Assembly: GCF_018873765.1 (NCBI RefSeq)
Contig: NC_057921.1
Span: forward strand, 68,251,557 to 68,315,556
Origin: Telopea speciosissima
Lineage: Eukaryota; Streptophyta; Magnoliopsida; Proteales; Proteaceae
Reading direction: 5' to 3'
DNA: 64,000 bases
A model generated the notes under the pieces. The model was not told the DNA's origin. It was given only the letters and a program-made list of their open reading frames with translations, and made no database searches. Shown here in pieces: positions 36,471-47,778 of the stretch. Position 1 is the first letter of the stretch; every line of letters begins with the position of its first letter. The position numbers and the translations under genes are program-made.

Positions 36471-37180
36471 ATATCGAATTTCTCCGATCATCTATCTGTT
36501 CCGCCCATATTCTAATCCTGACTTCCAAGCGATCTTGGTTTCTAATTGTGGTTCTAGCACTTGTTTCCTTCTAGCTGGACCATATCACTTGGGCTCAATC
36601 ATAAATAAAGGAGATTTTGAAGAACATGTTGTTGCACAAAAAATTACAGCATATTGCATGAAGTGCCAAAGGTGCTTCGATAATGTTTGTGATCAACTTA
36701 TTCTACAAAAACTAAAATGAGAGTATTGTAGGTCAGCTATAAGACCAGTCACACTTATGGAGCAGATGTTGGGTGAGATGAAGATATTGAGATAGGTAAA
36801 TGTCAAATCCAGAAGAAAAAAAAATAAAAAGAACACATTTTGGCTTTATCCAACCCACCACCCCTCCCCCAAAAGAAAAAAAAAAAGATTTAGAGGTTAT
36901 ATAGGAGAGGTTCCTACTTCCTATAGGTGATAAGGTGAAGCTATTTAAGTTGGTTTGGGCATATAAAATGAAGGCCATTAGATGAAACCATAAGGAGTAA
37001 TATAGCACAACTTAAAGGAGGTAGAGAACAAGGGACAGACCAAAAACTGACTTAGGGTTAGGCAGTGAGAAAAGACATGGATGGTTTTGGGTTCATACCA
37101 AAGCAAATATGATATAATCGCGAAACAGAATTCATATAGCAAAAAACCCAATGATATAAACACACACACACATCAAGTCT
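36471..37180 (-). other. 3' flank of the SR splicing-factor gene
   Basis: It lies downstream of the minus-strand stop codon at 37,181. It holds the probable 3' untranslated region, with a (CA)n run at 37,160-37,171. No other gene is visible. Confidence 0.4.
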
Positions 37181-40100
37181 TCAAATTGAGGGCTTCACCT
37201 GGCGTGGTGAGCCTGACCTAGATCTGGACCTTGACCTGGACCTGCATACTCGTATAGAAGAACTGTATCAGGTTGATAATACTAAACTATGACATAAAGT
37301 ACTACAACAAAAACAGCATGAGATGCACCCAAAAAACAAAAAGAAACTGAACCATTGGATACCTGGGCAATCTGGCAGGAGATAGGGACCTAGATTTTGA
37401 TGGTGATCTCGAGACAGATCGATCCAAAGATTTGCTGCAAAAATGACAAGATATTTAGCAAGACAAGTGATTGGGAGTGGATGAGAAAAAAATAAAAAAG
37501 CAGCCAGTTACAGCATTATACCTCCGATCCCTTCTCACACTTCTGCTTTTACTGCAACTCCTACTTCGACTCCTAGATGGGCTGCCCTCATAACTCTTCA
37601 CCTAACCCCATTAAAGGCACAAAACATAAGGAAGGGGAAGGGGAAGGAAATGAGTCTCGGGCTTATCAAACAAGCAATGCTTTCTTTTCAAGGCCCACAG
37701 AGCAAGGTCTTCCTGTGTGATCCACTTAATTTTGCCACATGGGAAAGTGATGTAGCTCATTGGATAGAGAGGGCCTGGTTTAGACTCTAGACTCGCCACA
37801 TGTCAAATTTCAGCCAAATATCATATACCCCCATGTATTGCCATTTTCCCTTGTATTTTCAGATGTCTACTTGTTTTCAACCATATTCCAAAATAACTAT
37901 TTTTCTTAGTGGATTTTTATGTCGCCCATCTGTTTTTGAACATCTTTCAAATAAAAACTCTTTTATTGATAGACTTTGAAAGCTTTGTGTTGCTATGTGA
38001 CGAAATATTCTGGGCTGAAACTTAACATGTGAGCAAGGGTGATGCAGTACTCAGCTGCCAGAAAGAAGAGGAAGAGAAGCTTCCGCAATAGCATTAAGAT
38101 CATAGCTTATTCTGGTTCTGCAGATCATGGTTTGAAAAGTTTTCTGGTTGAACTGAACCCATGGTTCAAGTTCTGGTTCAACCAAGACATCCCCAAATCG
38201 TGAGCTAGTTTTTAGGAGTCTAATTTCTTAATTGGGATTGTGTTCCCTGTCCAGTTGCGTAGTGTACTCTAGTGCCTCCCTGTGTTTATCTCTCCCATCC
38301 CACAATAGGGGGCAGACATGTCATTTCATAGGAGGAAAGAGAGAGATAGACACAGGGATGCGCTAAAGTACGCTACGCAACCTGGCAGCGCTCTTTCTCC
38401 CTTCTTTATTTTATTATAGTTCAGTTACTTTATAAGTTCTGGAAACTCCAACACAGCCTACGCATGAAGATGATTTCCTTCTCTGATTTTATTTTCTATC
38501 TTTACTTTTAGAGTTTGATTTAGTTCATTCAGTGGGATGGATGAAGTGGAGAGGTGCGACCGGAGTACTGTGTGACCGACGTATTCCTTTAAAATTTAAA
38601 AGTTCTATACGACGGTTGTCCGACCGTCTATGATGTATGGGGCAGAATGTTGGGCAATTAAGAAGTGGCATACAGAGAAGCTGTGTGTATTAGAGATGAG
38701 GATGTTAAGATGGATGTCTGGAAAGACTTTGAAGGATTAATAAGGAATGGTTGTATTAGAGCTGATTTGGGAGTTGCCCCGATCAATGACAAGCTGCGAG
38801 AATGTCGTTTGAGGTGCTATAGCAATGTTTAACGGAGGCCTGAGGATGCCCCAGTACGGAGGAGTGATCTGATTGTGATTGAAGGAGCTAAAAGACCTAG
38901 AGGCAGGCCGAAAATGACCATAGGAGAGGTTGTGAGGAATGACATGTAGTCTGGGTTTTATACCAAGTATGACCTCGGATAGAGCCTTTTGGAGGGCAAA
39001 GATCCATGTTGCCGACCCCATATAGCTGAGATTCCCCTGACTTGCTGGGCTAGGCCTATTTCCTCTTACTTTCATTTCTCATTCATTTCTTTTTTCGCAC
39101 TTTTATCTCTTGTGTCTTCATTTCTTCTTTTCTCTTACTTTGGTTCGATGTGCAAGGATTCATGTAACCGACCCCATTTAGATGGGATAAGGCTTAATTT
39201 TTTTTTGTTGTTGTTGTTGTAGTTAGTTATATAAGTATGTAAAAGCAACTACCCATCTCCATGATTTGTTTAAAGAAGAAGCTTTTCAGCTCAATCAGTC
39301 TCTGGATTTCGGGCTAACTCAGTGGATTTCTGGGTGTCAACTCTTGTGGACTCGAGAGTGTACTTCTGTGGATGTGGTGGATTCCTGATTGTTCCTGCTC
39401 CTATTTTCTCTCTCTATATCACACATCAAATCAGGTCAGTTTCTGCACTACTCTTTTAACCTGCGGATATTAGTTATTCTATATTTTAAAATCTGATGAC
39501 CTGTCAAAATTGGTCTGTTGGTTGCTGATCTGTTCATTGCAGATTTTTTATTGCCAAATTTGGACACTGATTTACATTCAGTTTTCAATCGACTTCTAGA
39601 ATCCTATTGCAAGACCCCTTTAGAGATACTCCATGTAGCAGACCCCTTTAGAGATACTCCAAATTTGCTGGCTATGTTTCTTTCCTCTTACTTTCATCTT
39701 TCATTTTCCATCTTTCATTTGGCATTTTCCATTTTCCATTTTTCATTTCTCATCTCATTTCTCATCCTTTTTTAGGCCTCAGTTTTCCCTACTTTATTTT
39801 GTTTGGATCCATGTAGCCGACCCCATTAAGAAGGTATAAGGCTGAGTTTGTTGTTGTTGTTGTTGTAGTTGTTTCAGAATATCTTTCTGAATCTATTACG
39901 GAATTTCTGTTAAGTCTGTTCTGATTCATTTGATTCTGCCATCGATTTCCAAGAGCTACTTCACGTCTATTTCCCTAAAATCTCTAATTCCGGCCAAGTT
40001 TTCTGGTTCTTGATTTCTGTTAATTGTCAAGGTTCAGTTTCATTTTTAATCCATCAATTTCATCCCTCAACTGCATCTGTTCTGCACACTTGATTTCCTG

Positions 40101-41472
40101 CTATCGAATTGCTGCTCTGGAATTACATTTGAAGTATTTCATCCCTATTACGATTGTTCCATAACTTCTCAGATTTGGGTAAAACTTTGAAAGACTGTTT
40201 ATCCCACTACATCTGACCTTCGACCAGACTTTGACTCAGATAAGGCTTGTCATTATTCTGTTATCTGGTTTTCTAATTGCTGGTTTCAATTCCTATCCTG
40301 CGATTCTGGTTTGCCAAGGGATTTCTGAATCCTAATTGTTAGGTGACTTGGAAACCCATCCACAAAACTTGGGCCTCATCACAGCAGCCACAATACATGA
40401 ATGCCTTCCAAAGTGGGCCATCCAAGAAATAATTCGTTATATGGAAAAATATCAGATGATCCAATGCTTCCAGAACAGGAACTTCACTTTCAAAGCATTT
40501 GCACACGAAAAAATACAATATAAAAAAGAAAGAAATCAAATGGAAGGAAGGTCAGGGACAAAGCAGCTAAATGAGACTAAGCTCTATTTCCTTTACCTAT
40601 TTCTTTTCCAAAAACCTTTAGCTTAGCTCTAGAATTATGCCAAATGACAATGATTTTGAAAGTCATTACAATAACGAGGGAATGGTAAAGCAAAGGCTTT
40701 TGTAAATTAACTATACTACAGGGAAAATATTTGAAAAGGAAAATCTTTCAGGCAACTCTTCTTTGCTGATGAGCAAAAAATTTGCCATAGAAAAAGGGTT
40801 AGCGGAATATATAAAATAAACATAATCACTATAGAAGAAAGAGTTACCCGAATATAAGCCCTTGAAAATGGGTTTTTAAATTCAGTGTCGTCAAGTTTAC
40901 GAATCTGACAGCACAGAAACACACGAGTGACCAAACTGCAGTAGAAAAGCAATAAAAATCAAGGGAACAAGGGAGTGATCTCTGACAACTCACAGCATAT
41001 TTCATGTCTTCAGAGTTAGTATAGTCTACAAGACCCATGGTTCCTGAAGCCACATCAAGCAGTTGAGAACACTGAAATTTAAACCTAAAAGGGCACTAAT
41101 CATAGAAGATGGTAAATAAAACGAACAAGAAACCAAAACACTCATATTTTTAACCAGTCGGCACTCTGTTGACATAAATAAAATCTCACCAGTTATGTAA
41201 GACCAGTGAGATTTTTTAATGAAAAATAATAGAAACCATCAGTAACTCAAACTGTAATAGAGACTACAAAACATACCATCACCATCACGGAAAACTTGGG
41301 CAAAACACACCTCGCCAGCCTTACGCATGTGATCCTGAAATCAGATTACCATTAGCGGGATTATTATGTTAAACACTCAATGTTTGATGTAAATGAAATA
41401 GAAAATAAAACAATAAATCTCCTACCTTTAAATCTTGCCATGAAGCAGAAGAGGGCAGTCCACGAACAACAA
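37181..41472 (-). CDS. SR splicing factor of the SF2/ASF (SR34/SR30) type, C-terminal part only
   Basis: Seven minus-strand exons join in phase: 41472-41426, 41334-41277, 41043-40994, 40904-40848, 37601-37522, 37434-37363 and 37241-37181. They encode about 141 residues. The first reads VVRGLPSSASWQDLK and the next supplies DHMRKAGEVCFAQVF, giving the SWQDLKD heptapeptide that marks the second, pseudo-RRM of SF2/ASF proteins. After RRM2 comes an Arg/Ser domain (SPSRSRSRSCSKSRSVRRD, then RSRSRSRSRSGSPRQ) and the ending VKPSI. The protein binds pre-mRNA and guides splice-site choice in the nucleus. RRM1 and the Gly-rich linker are missing from the window: the next exon upstream would lie beyond 64,000 or is lost. 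The 3.2-kb intron at 37,602-40,847 holds LINE and hairpin debris. Confidence 0.85.
37745..37805 (+). repeat. tRNA-like promoter boxes, possible SINE remnant
   Basis: TAGCTCATTGGATAGAG resembles a pol III A box. About 33 bases on, GGTTTAGACTC is a degenerate B box. It does not fold into a full tRNA, and I see no clear tail or target duplication. Confidence 0.3.
38250..38386. repeat. Hairpin miniature element in an SR-gene intron
   Basis: The left arm CCAGTTGCGTAGTGTACTCT and the right arm, whose complement reads CCAGGTTGCGTAGCGTACTT, continue inward through CCCTGTGTTTATCTCTC and its counterpart. The loop contains GACATGTCATTTC. The inner arm words match the element at 3280-3355. Confidence 0.65.
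38520..39225 (+). pseudogene. RTE-type LINE 3' end, decayed, with (TTG)n tail
   Basis: Frames read as the C-terminal end of a plant RTE reverse transcriptase: MYGAECWAIKKWHTEKLC-like wording near 38,635, MRMLRWMSGKT near 38,700, then RADLGVAPINDKLRECRLR near 38,765 and RPRGRPK near 38,900. These are broken by stops. The 3' end has CCGACCCCATTTAGATGGGA, then AAGGCTTAATT and a (TTG)n tail ending near 39,221, the usual RTE finish. Confidence 0.75.
39226..39639. other. Intronic filler, LTR-leader-like, nothing firm
   Basis: Pyrimidine-rich sequence between two RTE tails in the SR intron. Its style resembles LTR leader DNA, but no boundary can be supported. Confidence 0.3.
39640..39870 (+). repeat. 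Second RTE LINE 3' tail
   Basis: It repeats the pattern of the copy at 38,985-39,221: a T-rich run with TTTCATTT words, then GGATCCATGTAGCCGACCCC, AAGGCTGAG and a (TTG)n tail ending near 39,867. No coding part is left. Confidence 0.7.
39871..40847. other. Intronic DNA of the SR gene, nothing recognised
   Basis: T-rich sequence, then A+T-rich DNA up to the exon at 40,848. No repeat ends or coding are supported. Confidence 0.35.
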
Positions 41473-42169
41473 CTGCGTAGCAAATGCAGACAAAACATCA
41501 TCAAAATCGAAGGAAACTTAAAGGTAAACCAGAACCACAGTCCTACAAGTGGTAGAGTAAGATTGATGTAGACAGGTTCCTATGCAAGCAATACAGTCTT
41601 AGGAACCTAAGGAACCAGACCCACACCACTTAAATGGGCAATGGTTCACTTAAGCTATTTAATGGCTTACGGATCTGCAAGCCCATTGGGCTGGGTGTTT
41701 TCTGGTTCACCCAAAACTAGAATTGTGGGGGACATTTTGTTTAAGTTATTTCTTTGTAATCTTAGGATATTAGTTCTATTTTGGTTTAATAGCTAAGATA
41801 TTTAAGTTACTTGTTGTACAAGTCCCATTATTTCTTTGTGTAAGGGACTTTCCTTTTATTTCTCTTTCCTTTATTGTGATTGGCAATAGCCATTATAGAG
41901 TCCTGATGCAGGAGCGCTTCCATGGATCGTCCTGAACCCGTTTGGGAACCCAATTATAGAAATTTATTTATTAGTATTGGGAAAATAATGTTATCCATAA
42001 TTGGGTAGGTTACGTAGGAGATTAGATTTATTTTCCAGTTTTGTTATTTGAGCTTGTTTCCTAGTTAAATAGGTTTCCTTTGTCAGTTGGGTTTTTTCTT
42101 CTTTTAAATAGCTTGTATCAGGATGAAATTTCAGAATAGAAAATCAATCTCAATCTCAATCTCAATCAC
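41473..42169. repeat. Upstream intron DNA of the SR gene with an LTR-like piece
   Basis: From about 41,904 the sequence starts TGATGCAGGAGCG, similar to the LTR starts at 43,774 and 62,013. It ends in (TCAATC)n just before the palindrome. The 17-base word GTAGGAGATTAGATTTA occurs at 42,014 and again at 42,509 on the other side of the palindrome. No gene. Confidence 0.3.
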
Positions 42170-42473
42170 ACCAAGTCTGTAACGCCCCCAGATTCCCAGA
42201 CCTAGTCGGGCCCATGATACTGGATCTGGCTGAGTCCATACAGTGAACTTAACATATCATTCATCCACAATCCATAATGATTCATGATTAACATTGGAGC
42301 CATGAAATTCAAAAACATTCATCTATAGGTTTTGAGCTACAAGCTCCTATGTTAATCATGAAATCATTATGGATTATGGATGAATGATATGTTAAGCTCC
42401 ATGTGCGGACTCAGCCAGATCCAGTGTCATGGGCCCCACTAGGTCTGGGAATCTGGGGACGTTACAGACTTGG
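42170..42473. repeat. 304-bp near-perfect palindrome (foldback element)
   Basis: Arms 42,170-42,294 and 42,349-42,473 are each 125 bases and nearly perfect inverted copies. The outer end reads ACCAAGTCTGTAACG and the inner end ATTCATGATTAACAT. The loop is 54 bases. Transcription across it would give a long hairpin RNA. The outer part (TGTAACGCCCCCAGATTCCC) resembles a gypsy LTR start, and on the right CGTTACAGACTTGGTATCA resembles an LTR end followed by an initiator-Met primer site. A retroelement origin is therefore possible. Confidence 0.85.
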
Positions 42474-43773
42474 TATCATGAATGATATGTTATCCTTACT
42501 AGAGTTAGGTAGGAGATTAGATTTATAGTTGAGTTTGGGTTGAGTTTCCTTCTTCCTTCTTTATTTTCTTCCCAGTTCTGTTTGAAACTACTGACAGCCC
42601 ATCCCGTACGTGCGTCGATCTCCCTCATCTCTGCTCCTTTCTCCCGAAGAATCTGGGTATAAGTTTCCTACCTATAGGCATCCCAAACCCTTGAGTTTCA
42701 TCTTCCAAGACCTCCCCAGTTGGAAGAAATTGAACCAACAAGCAAGCTACTCACCTTTTTATCTCCATCTTGGGTGTTGCTTGTGCAGAATCAATAGGAC
42801 CTTGAGTTGCGACCCTGCCTCTCAAATCTCAAGCCCTCTCTAGAGGGAGATATCCTTACCACAACAGTTCTGGTTTCCGCTGGTTCTCTGGTGTCGTAAG
42901 GTTGAAAGTGATCCCCATTCCCCCATAATTTCTGATTGCTTTCCTTTATCATTTTATTTTTCTTTCAATAGCTTCCTCTTCTCTCTTAACTCGATTTCGT
43001 CCTTCATAATTAGTTTTGTCTTATCCTTCTGTTCGTTGAAGAAGATAATTTCCCCTCCCCCACAATAGTCTACTTAACTTTATTTCCTCAGTTTCCAATT
43101 TTATCCTCCACTTTTATTCCTTCTTCCCATTAGTATCCTTACGTTTTATTTTAATTCTACTTTGTCCTTTATTTTTTGTTATTGTGTAGTCTTCCCATGA
43201 TCAATAACCTTGTCCAATCCCCTATTTAACTACCAAGTTGCCCCTCAAAAATTCTGATTTGTTACAAATTTGCCATTCTCTTCTAGCGCTTGGACTTTTG
43301 TTGAATCGGGTGGACTCATAGCAAACCCAGCAAGGTATTTTGACCTGGATTCCACATCACCTCCTCCACAATTTTGATGATGTATATGAGTTAGTTTTTG
43401 AGCCATGGCTGTGAGAAACAGTGAATACATGTGATACCTAGGTTAGTGCGAGACTGACCAAAGCCATAGGTGGGAGGCCTTGGTCATATCCTTCCCCCCC
43501 CCCTTCCTTTTTCTTCTCCTCCATCTTTTCACTTTAGTGTCTATTTTGTTCTTCTCTGCAACTGAGTGTTATTGTGTAGTACCGAGGCTACTGTGAAGGT
43601 GATTACTTAATTTTGAATGCTCTTTAAAGTTCCTGTGGTGACTGGAAGGCAACATTTCACCTCGTGGCACCTTTTGGTTCTGCTTATTTTCTTGCAGCAA
43701 CTTCCATGGTGTTTTTCGCTTACATCCAACCAATAATTTGAACCCATCTTTCGGTATGTTACTTCCCTAGTCC
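42474..43773. other. Non-coding, LTR-leader-like DNA
   Basis: C+T-rich sequence without coding support. It probably derives from LTR or leader DNA flanking the palindrome, but no termini are clear. Confidence 0.35.
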
Positions 43774-43999
43774 TGATGCAGATAAGTCACCTAAAGGGCT
43801 TATGTTATTGAAAATAAGCTTTGGGTTGGGTTATGTATTGTTGGGCTTTTGATCCCATGGTTTTATTTTGTAATGGGACAATTTAATGAGCCTCAAATAT
43901 GGGTAGAAAGTAGGAAAACGGGATTTACTTCATTAGTTTAGTTAAGAGTCTTGGTTTTAGTCAGTTTTTTTCATTATTTTAGTTTCCTAGTCTGCGTAT
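43774..43999 (+). mobile_element. Left part of an LTR split by the chromovirus insertion
   Basis: It starts TGATGCAGATAAGTCACC and aligns over its length with the start of the minus-strand LTR whose first base is 62,013. Shared wording includes GGGTTGGGTTA, TTTAATGAGCCT and ATTTTAGTTTCCTAGT. The alignment resumes at 60,262 on the far side of the inserted element, so both parts were once one LTR. Confidence 0.8.
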
Positions 44000-44509
44000 T
44001 GTCACAGCCCGCCTAATTATGGCCTAAGGCCAAGACTTGCAAGGCCCATTGACATGGACCTTGGGCCAAGGAAGAACCAAGGTCTAGAACTCTCCATACT
44101 TGGAAGCGGGTAAACTCATTCAAGAAGCCTTCTAGAACCTCTGGAAGCTAGGAAAGTTCTAGCAAGCTTCTAGAGAACTCTTGTAAATATCTAAGAATAT
44201 TCTAGACTCTTTTCTAAAGAGTTCTCCACCGTTGGATGGAGGACACTTGCACAAATCCTAACCATTCATTGTAGGTTGGGGTGCCTATAAATAGAGGTGG
44301 TCTCATTTGGCCAAGGCACCAAGCAAGTGAGCATTCAAGCCTTGTACTCAGAGCTATTGAGCAATACAAGTTCATTCTTCCAAACTCTCTCTTGTGTTCT
44401 CTAAGTTCTCTTCTCAAGTCCCTTGCTAGAGTTGGTGAAAGGCTGACTTAGTGCTAGTGTGAGTGCTAAGTGCCAGTGCGGTTGCTTAGTAAGGTCTAAG
44501 GCCGTGACA
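44000..44509 (+). repeat. 5' LTR of the chromovirus
   Basis: 510 bases, TG...CA ends. A TATA-like CCTATAAATAGAGG lies near 44,283. It matches the 3' LTR at 59,752 in length and nearly all positions. Confidence 0.92.
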
Positions 44510-44513
44510 GTTG

Positions 44514-44525
44514 TGGTATAAGAGC
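44514..44525 (+). other. Primer-binding site, initiator tRNA-Met type
   Basis: TGGTATAAGAGC, four bases after the LTR end. It differs by one base from the usual TGGTATCAGAGC site complementary to plant initiator tRNA-Met. Confidence 0.8.
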
Positions 44526-44562
44526 TTCGGTTGCGAGGGAGCATACTTGTGGAATCGACATC

Positions 44563-45500
44563 ATGCCTAACAACTCGAAAGTGCTAGACATGGTGGTGGA
44601 TGAGCAAGCCCGTGGAAGGGAGGCCAATCCCAACAAGGAGAAGCGAAAAGGCAAGAGCAAGTCTGTCGATGTTGGTGCTACTGTGGAGTCACGCCTAGCT
44701 CGGGAGGAGCTAGCAACAGCCCAGGTGAAGGAACACCTCGATGTTGTGGGGCAAAGTGGGGAAGAGCTCGAGGGCCACATCGTGGAGCTCAAGGAGGAGC
44801 TAGTGAGCCAGATGGGGGAGCTCAAGGAGTCCTTACAAAGCACTCTTAACACCATAATGCACGCCCAACAAGAGGAGATTGCCACCTTCAAGGTTCAGGT
44901 GTGGGAAGCATTGGCCAAGATGAATGCTCGCATCGATGAGGTGCAAGAGGATTGGGCTATGTGTAGGAGGGCAGCGGCCGGGGGAGCCACTACCTCGCGT
45001 GAGGTGCCTAGGGTGGAGGCACCAAAACCCAAGGCATCTGATGGGAAGAGAGATGCTCGGGAAGTCAACAACTTCGTGTGGCACATGGAGAGGTACTTCG
45101 AGGCGATGGCACTCGAGGACGAGGCAGCAAAGGTGCGGACCGCGACACTCTACCTCACTGACACTGCAACTCTATGGTGGCGTAAGAGGCATGTTGATAT
45201 TGAAAGAGGTACGTGCACCATAGACACATGGGATGAGTTCAAGAAAGAACTGAAGAAACAATTTTACCCAGAAAATGCTGCTTTCTTGGCTAAAAAGAGC
45301 CTCAAAAGGCTCAAGCACACAGGATCTATTAGGGACTATGTCAAGGAATTCTCAACATTCATGCTTGAGGTCCCTAGTATGACTGATGAAAAATTTCTCT
45401 TCAACTTCATGGATGGCCCCCAAGGCTGGGCCGCACAAGAACTACAACGCCGAGGCATGCAAGATCTTGCATCGGCCATAGCAGCGCGGAGTCATTGGCG
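44563..45500 (+). pseudogene. Chromovirus gag (capsid region)
   Basis: The frame opens MPNNSKVLDMVV. It holds a coiled-coil-like acidic/basic stretch and then the retrotransposon gag domain (WHMERYFEAMALEDEAAK, TATLWWRKRH, LKKQFYPENAAFLAKKSLK). Near 45,485-45,490 the homology moves to another frame by a one-base change. After that point the continuing open frame is not gag. The following zinc knuckle (CFLCNGPHWARDC, 45,657-45,695) lies in the pol frame. Cys-Cys-His-Cys spacing is C-X2-C-X3-H-X4-C, one shorter than the textbook C-X2-C-X4-H-X4-C. Confidence 0.85.
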
Positions 45501-47147
45501 GAGTTTAGGAAGGAAGACAACACTAAGGCCAAGGAAGGCAGCCATGGAGGAAATGGTGGGGGAGAGAAGGGTCCCAAGAAATAGCCTCCGAAAGAAGGAA
45601 GTAGCAAGACCCCTGCAAGCAAGGAGGGTAAAGCCAAGTATGACAAGAAGGACAAGTGCTTCTTGTGCAACGGGCCACACTGGGCTAGGGATTGCCCCAA
45701 GAGGAAGGCTCTCAATGCCCTACTTGAGAAGGGTGAAAATGAAGCACATATGGGGTCCCTATAGCAACTGGGTGCCATCAAGGCCAAGGCGATGGAGGTC
45801 AAGGCCACTACCTCTCAAAAGGGGCTGATGTATGTGGAGGTGCACATCAACGGGAAGCCCTCGTGTGCTATGGTCGACACAGGCGCCATACACAACTTTG
45901 TCTCGACGGAGGAGGCAAAGAAGCTTGGACTAAGGGTGTCCAAGGAGGGAGGATGGCTCAAGGCAGTTAACTCCCAAGCTCGTCCCATAGAAGGTGTTGC
46001 TCAAGGGGTCGAGATAAGCATCGGGACGTGGAAAGGCACTGTAGACTTGTCGGTGGTGCCTATGGATGATTTTCAAGTAGTACCTGGCATGGAGTTCTTA
46101 AGAAGGGTTAAGGCTATACCCATGCCATTTATCAGCACAGTGTGCATCATGGAGGAAGGTGCACCATGCATGGTCCCAACGGTGCCAAGGACCAAGGAAG
46201 GCCCCAAGTTACTTTCAGCCATGCAGTTGGAGAAAGGGGTCAAGAAGGGTGAAGACACCTACCTTGTGGCGTTGCTCAAAGAGAAGGAGAACAGCCCTAC
46301 GGAGGTGCTACCCAAGCCAGTCGAGAAGGTCCTTGAGGAGTTCAAGTATGTCATGCCACCAAAGCTGCCAAAGAGACTTCCACCTAGGAGGGAGGGGGAT
46401 CATGTGATCGAGTTGGAGCCCGATGCCAAGCCACCAGCCATGGCACCTTATCGAATGTCGCCGCCAGAGTTAGAGGAGCTAAGGAAGCAATTGAAGGATT
46501 TACCTGATGCTGGATTCATCCGCCCATCCAAAGCTCCATATGGTGCCCCAGTCTTGTTCCAGCGGAAGCATGATGGGTCACTTCGACTATGCATCGACTA
46601 TCGGGCGCTGAATAAGGTAACCATCAAGAACAAATATCCCATTCCTTTGATAGTTGATCTATTTGATAGACTTGGTGGGGCAAGGTACTTCATTAAGCTG
46701 GATTTGCGGTCAGGCTACTACCAAGTCCGCATTGCCGAGGGAGATGAGGCCAAGACCACATGTGTGACACGGTATGGCTCATATGAGTTCTTGGTCATGC
46801 CCTTTGGCCTCACCAATGCACCAGCCACATTTTGCACATTGATGAACAAGGTCTTCCACCCTTATTTGGATAAGTTCGTGGTGGTGTACTTGGACGACAT
46901 TGTCGTCTATAGCAACACCTTGGAGGAGCATGTACAGCATCTGAAGGTTGTTCTTAAGGTGCTTAAAGACAATCAACTTTATGTGAAGAAGGAGAAATGC
47001 TCTTTTGCCCAAGAGGAGGTAATGCTCCTAGGGCATAAGATTGGGGGTGGAACACTGAGGATGGATGAGGGCAAGGTGAAGGCTATACAGGAGTGGGAGG
47101 CACCTACAAAGGTCACTGAGGTCAAACTCATGCCAAGACGCCTTTGA
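45501..47147 (+). pseudogene. Chromovirus zinc knuckle, protease and reverse transcriptase
   Basis: In one frame with in-frame TAG stops at 45,582-45,584 and 45,762-45,764. From 45,792 the frame is open. The aspartic protease motif is [13 protein letters not shown]. The reverse transcriptase runs from [16 protein letters not shown] through [20 protein letters not shown] and [13 protein letters not shown] to the catalytic YLDDIVVYS. After EAPTKVTE near 47,120 the sequence jumps to RNase-H-proximal wording in another frame. The connection segment that normally lies between is deleted, and a stop falls at 47,145-47,147. Confidence 0.88.
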
Positions 47148-47778
47148 TGATCTGAAGAAGGCCGTCATGGAGGAACCAGTGTTTGCCTTACCAGACTATG
47201 GCAAGCCATTCGAGGTGCACACGAATGCATCTGACTTTGCTATTGGTGGGATGTTGATGCAAGAAAGGCACCCCATCACATATGAGAGCCGCAAGCTCAA
47301 TGACACGGAGCGGCGCTACACCATCCATGAGAAAGAGATGACAACAATGGTGCATTGCCTAAGGACATGGCGACACTACCTATTGGGTTCGAGGTTCGTG
47401 GTGAAGACTGACAATGTTGCCACTAGCTACTTTCAGACACAAAAGAAGCTAAGTCCCAAGCGAGCTAGATGGCAAGACTTCTTGGAGGAATTTGACTTCG
47501 TCTTCGAGTACAAGCCGGGCAAGGCCAATGAGGTGGCCGATGCACTAAGTAGAAAGGCGGAGTTGGCTTCCCTTAGCCAACCAGAGGGAGAACTCATGGG
47601 CTTGATCAAGGAAGGCCTACAACACGACCCGGTGGCTAAGAGCTTACTTGCCCTTGCAAAAGAGGGCAAGACATGGAGGTTTTGGGAGCAAGATGGCTTG
47701 CTCTATGCCAAGAAGAGAAGACTATATGTTCCTAAGTGGAACAACTTGAGGAGAAATCTCATCCAAGAATGCCACGAC
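47148..47778 (+). pseudogene. Chromovirus RNase H and start of integrase, cut by hAT-A
   Basis: Wording runs [47 protein letters not shown] and ADALSRKAELA, then NLRRNLIQECHD at the integrase HHCC region where hAT-A is inserted. The RNase H motif reads TNAS rather than the usual TDAS, so the first catalytic Asp is an Asn in this copy. Confidence 0.85.

Noticed and set aside
36466..36720. Short plus-strand frame of 84 codons as a gene
   Set aside because: No homologous domain, no splice partners and no codon pattern different from its non-coding surroundings.
37745..37805. Functional tRNA gene
   Set aside because: A and B box-like words are present, but no cloverleaf with paired acceptor and anticodon stems can be drawn. 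Reported only as a possible SINE remnant.
42452..42480. A genuine LTR end plus primer site marking an LTR element to the right
   Set aside because: The same words occur inverted on the other side of a palindrome and no gag follows. Kept only as a possible origin of the palindrome.
44563..45828. A single 421-residue cellular protein
   Set aside because: The first three-quarters is retrotransposon gag between an LTR and pol. The remaining part is out-of-frame reading after a one-base shift.
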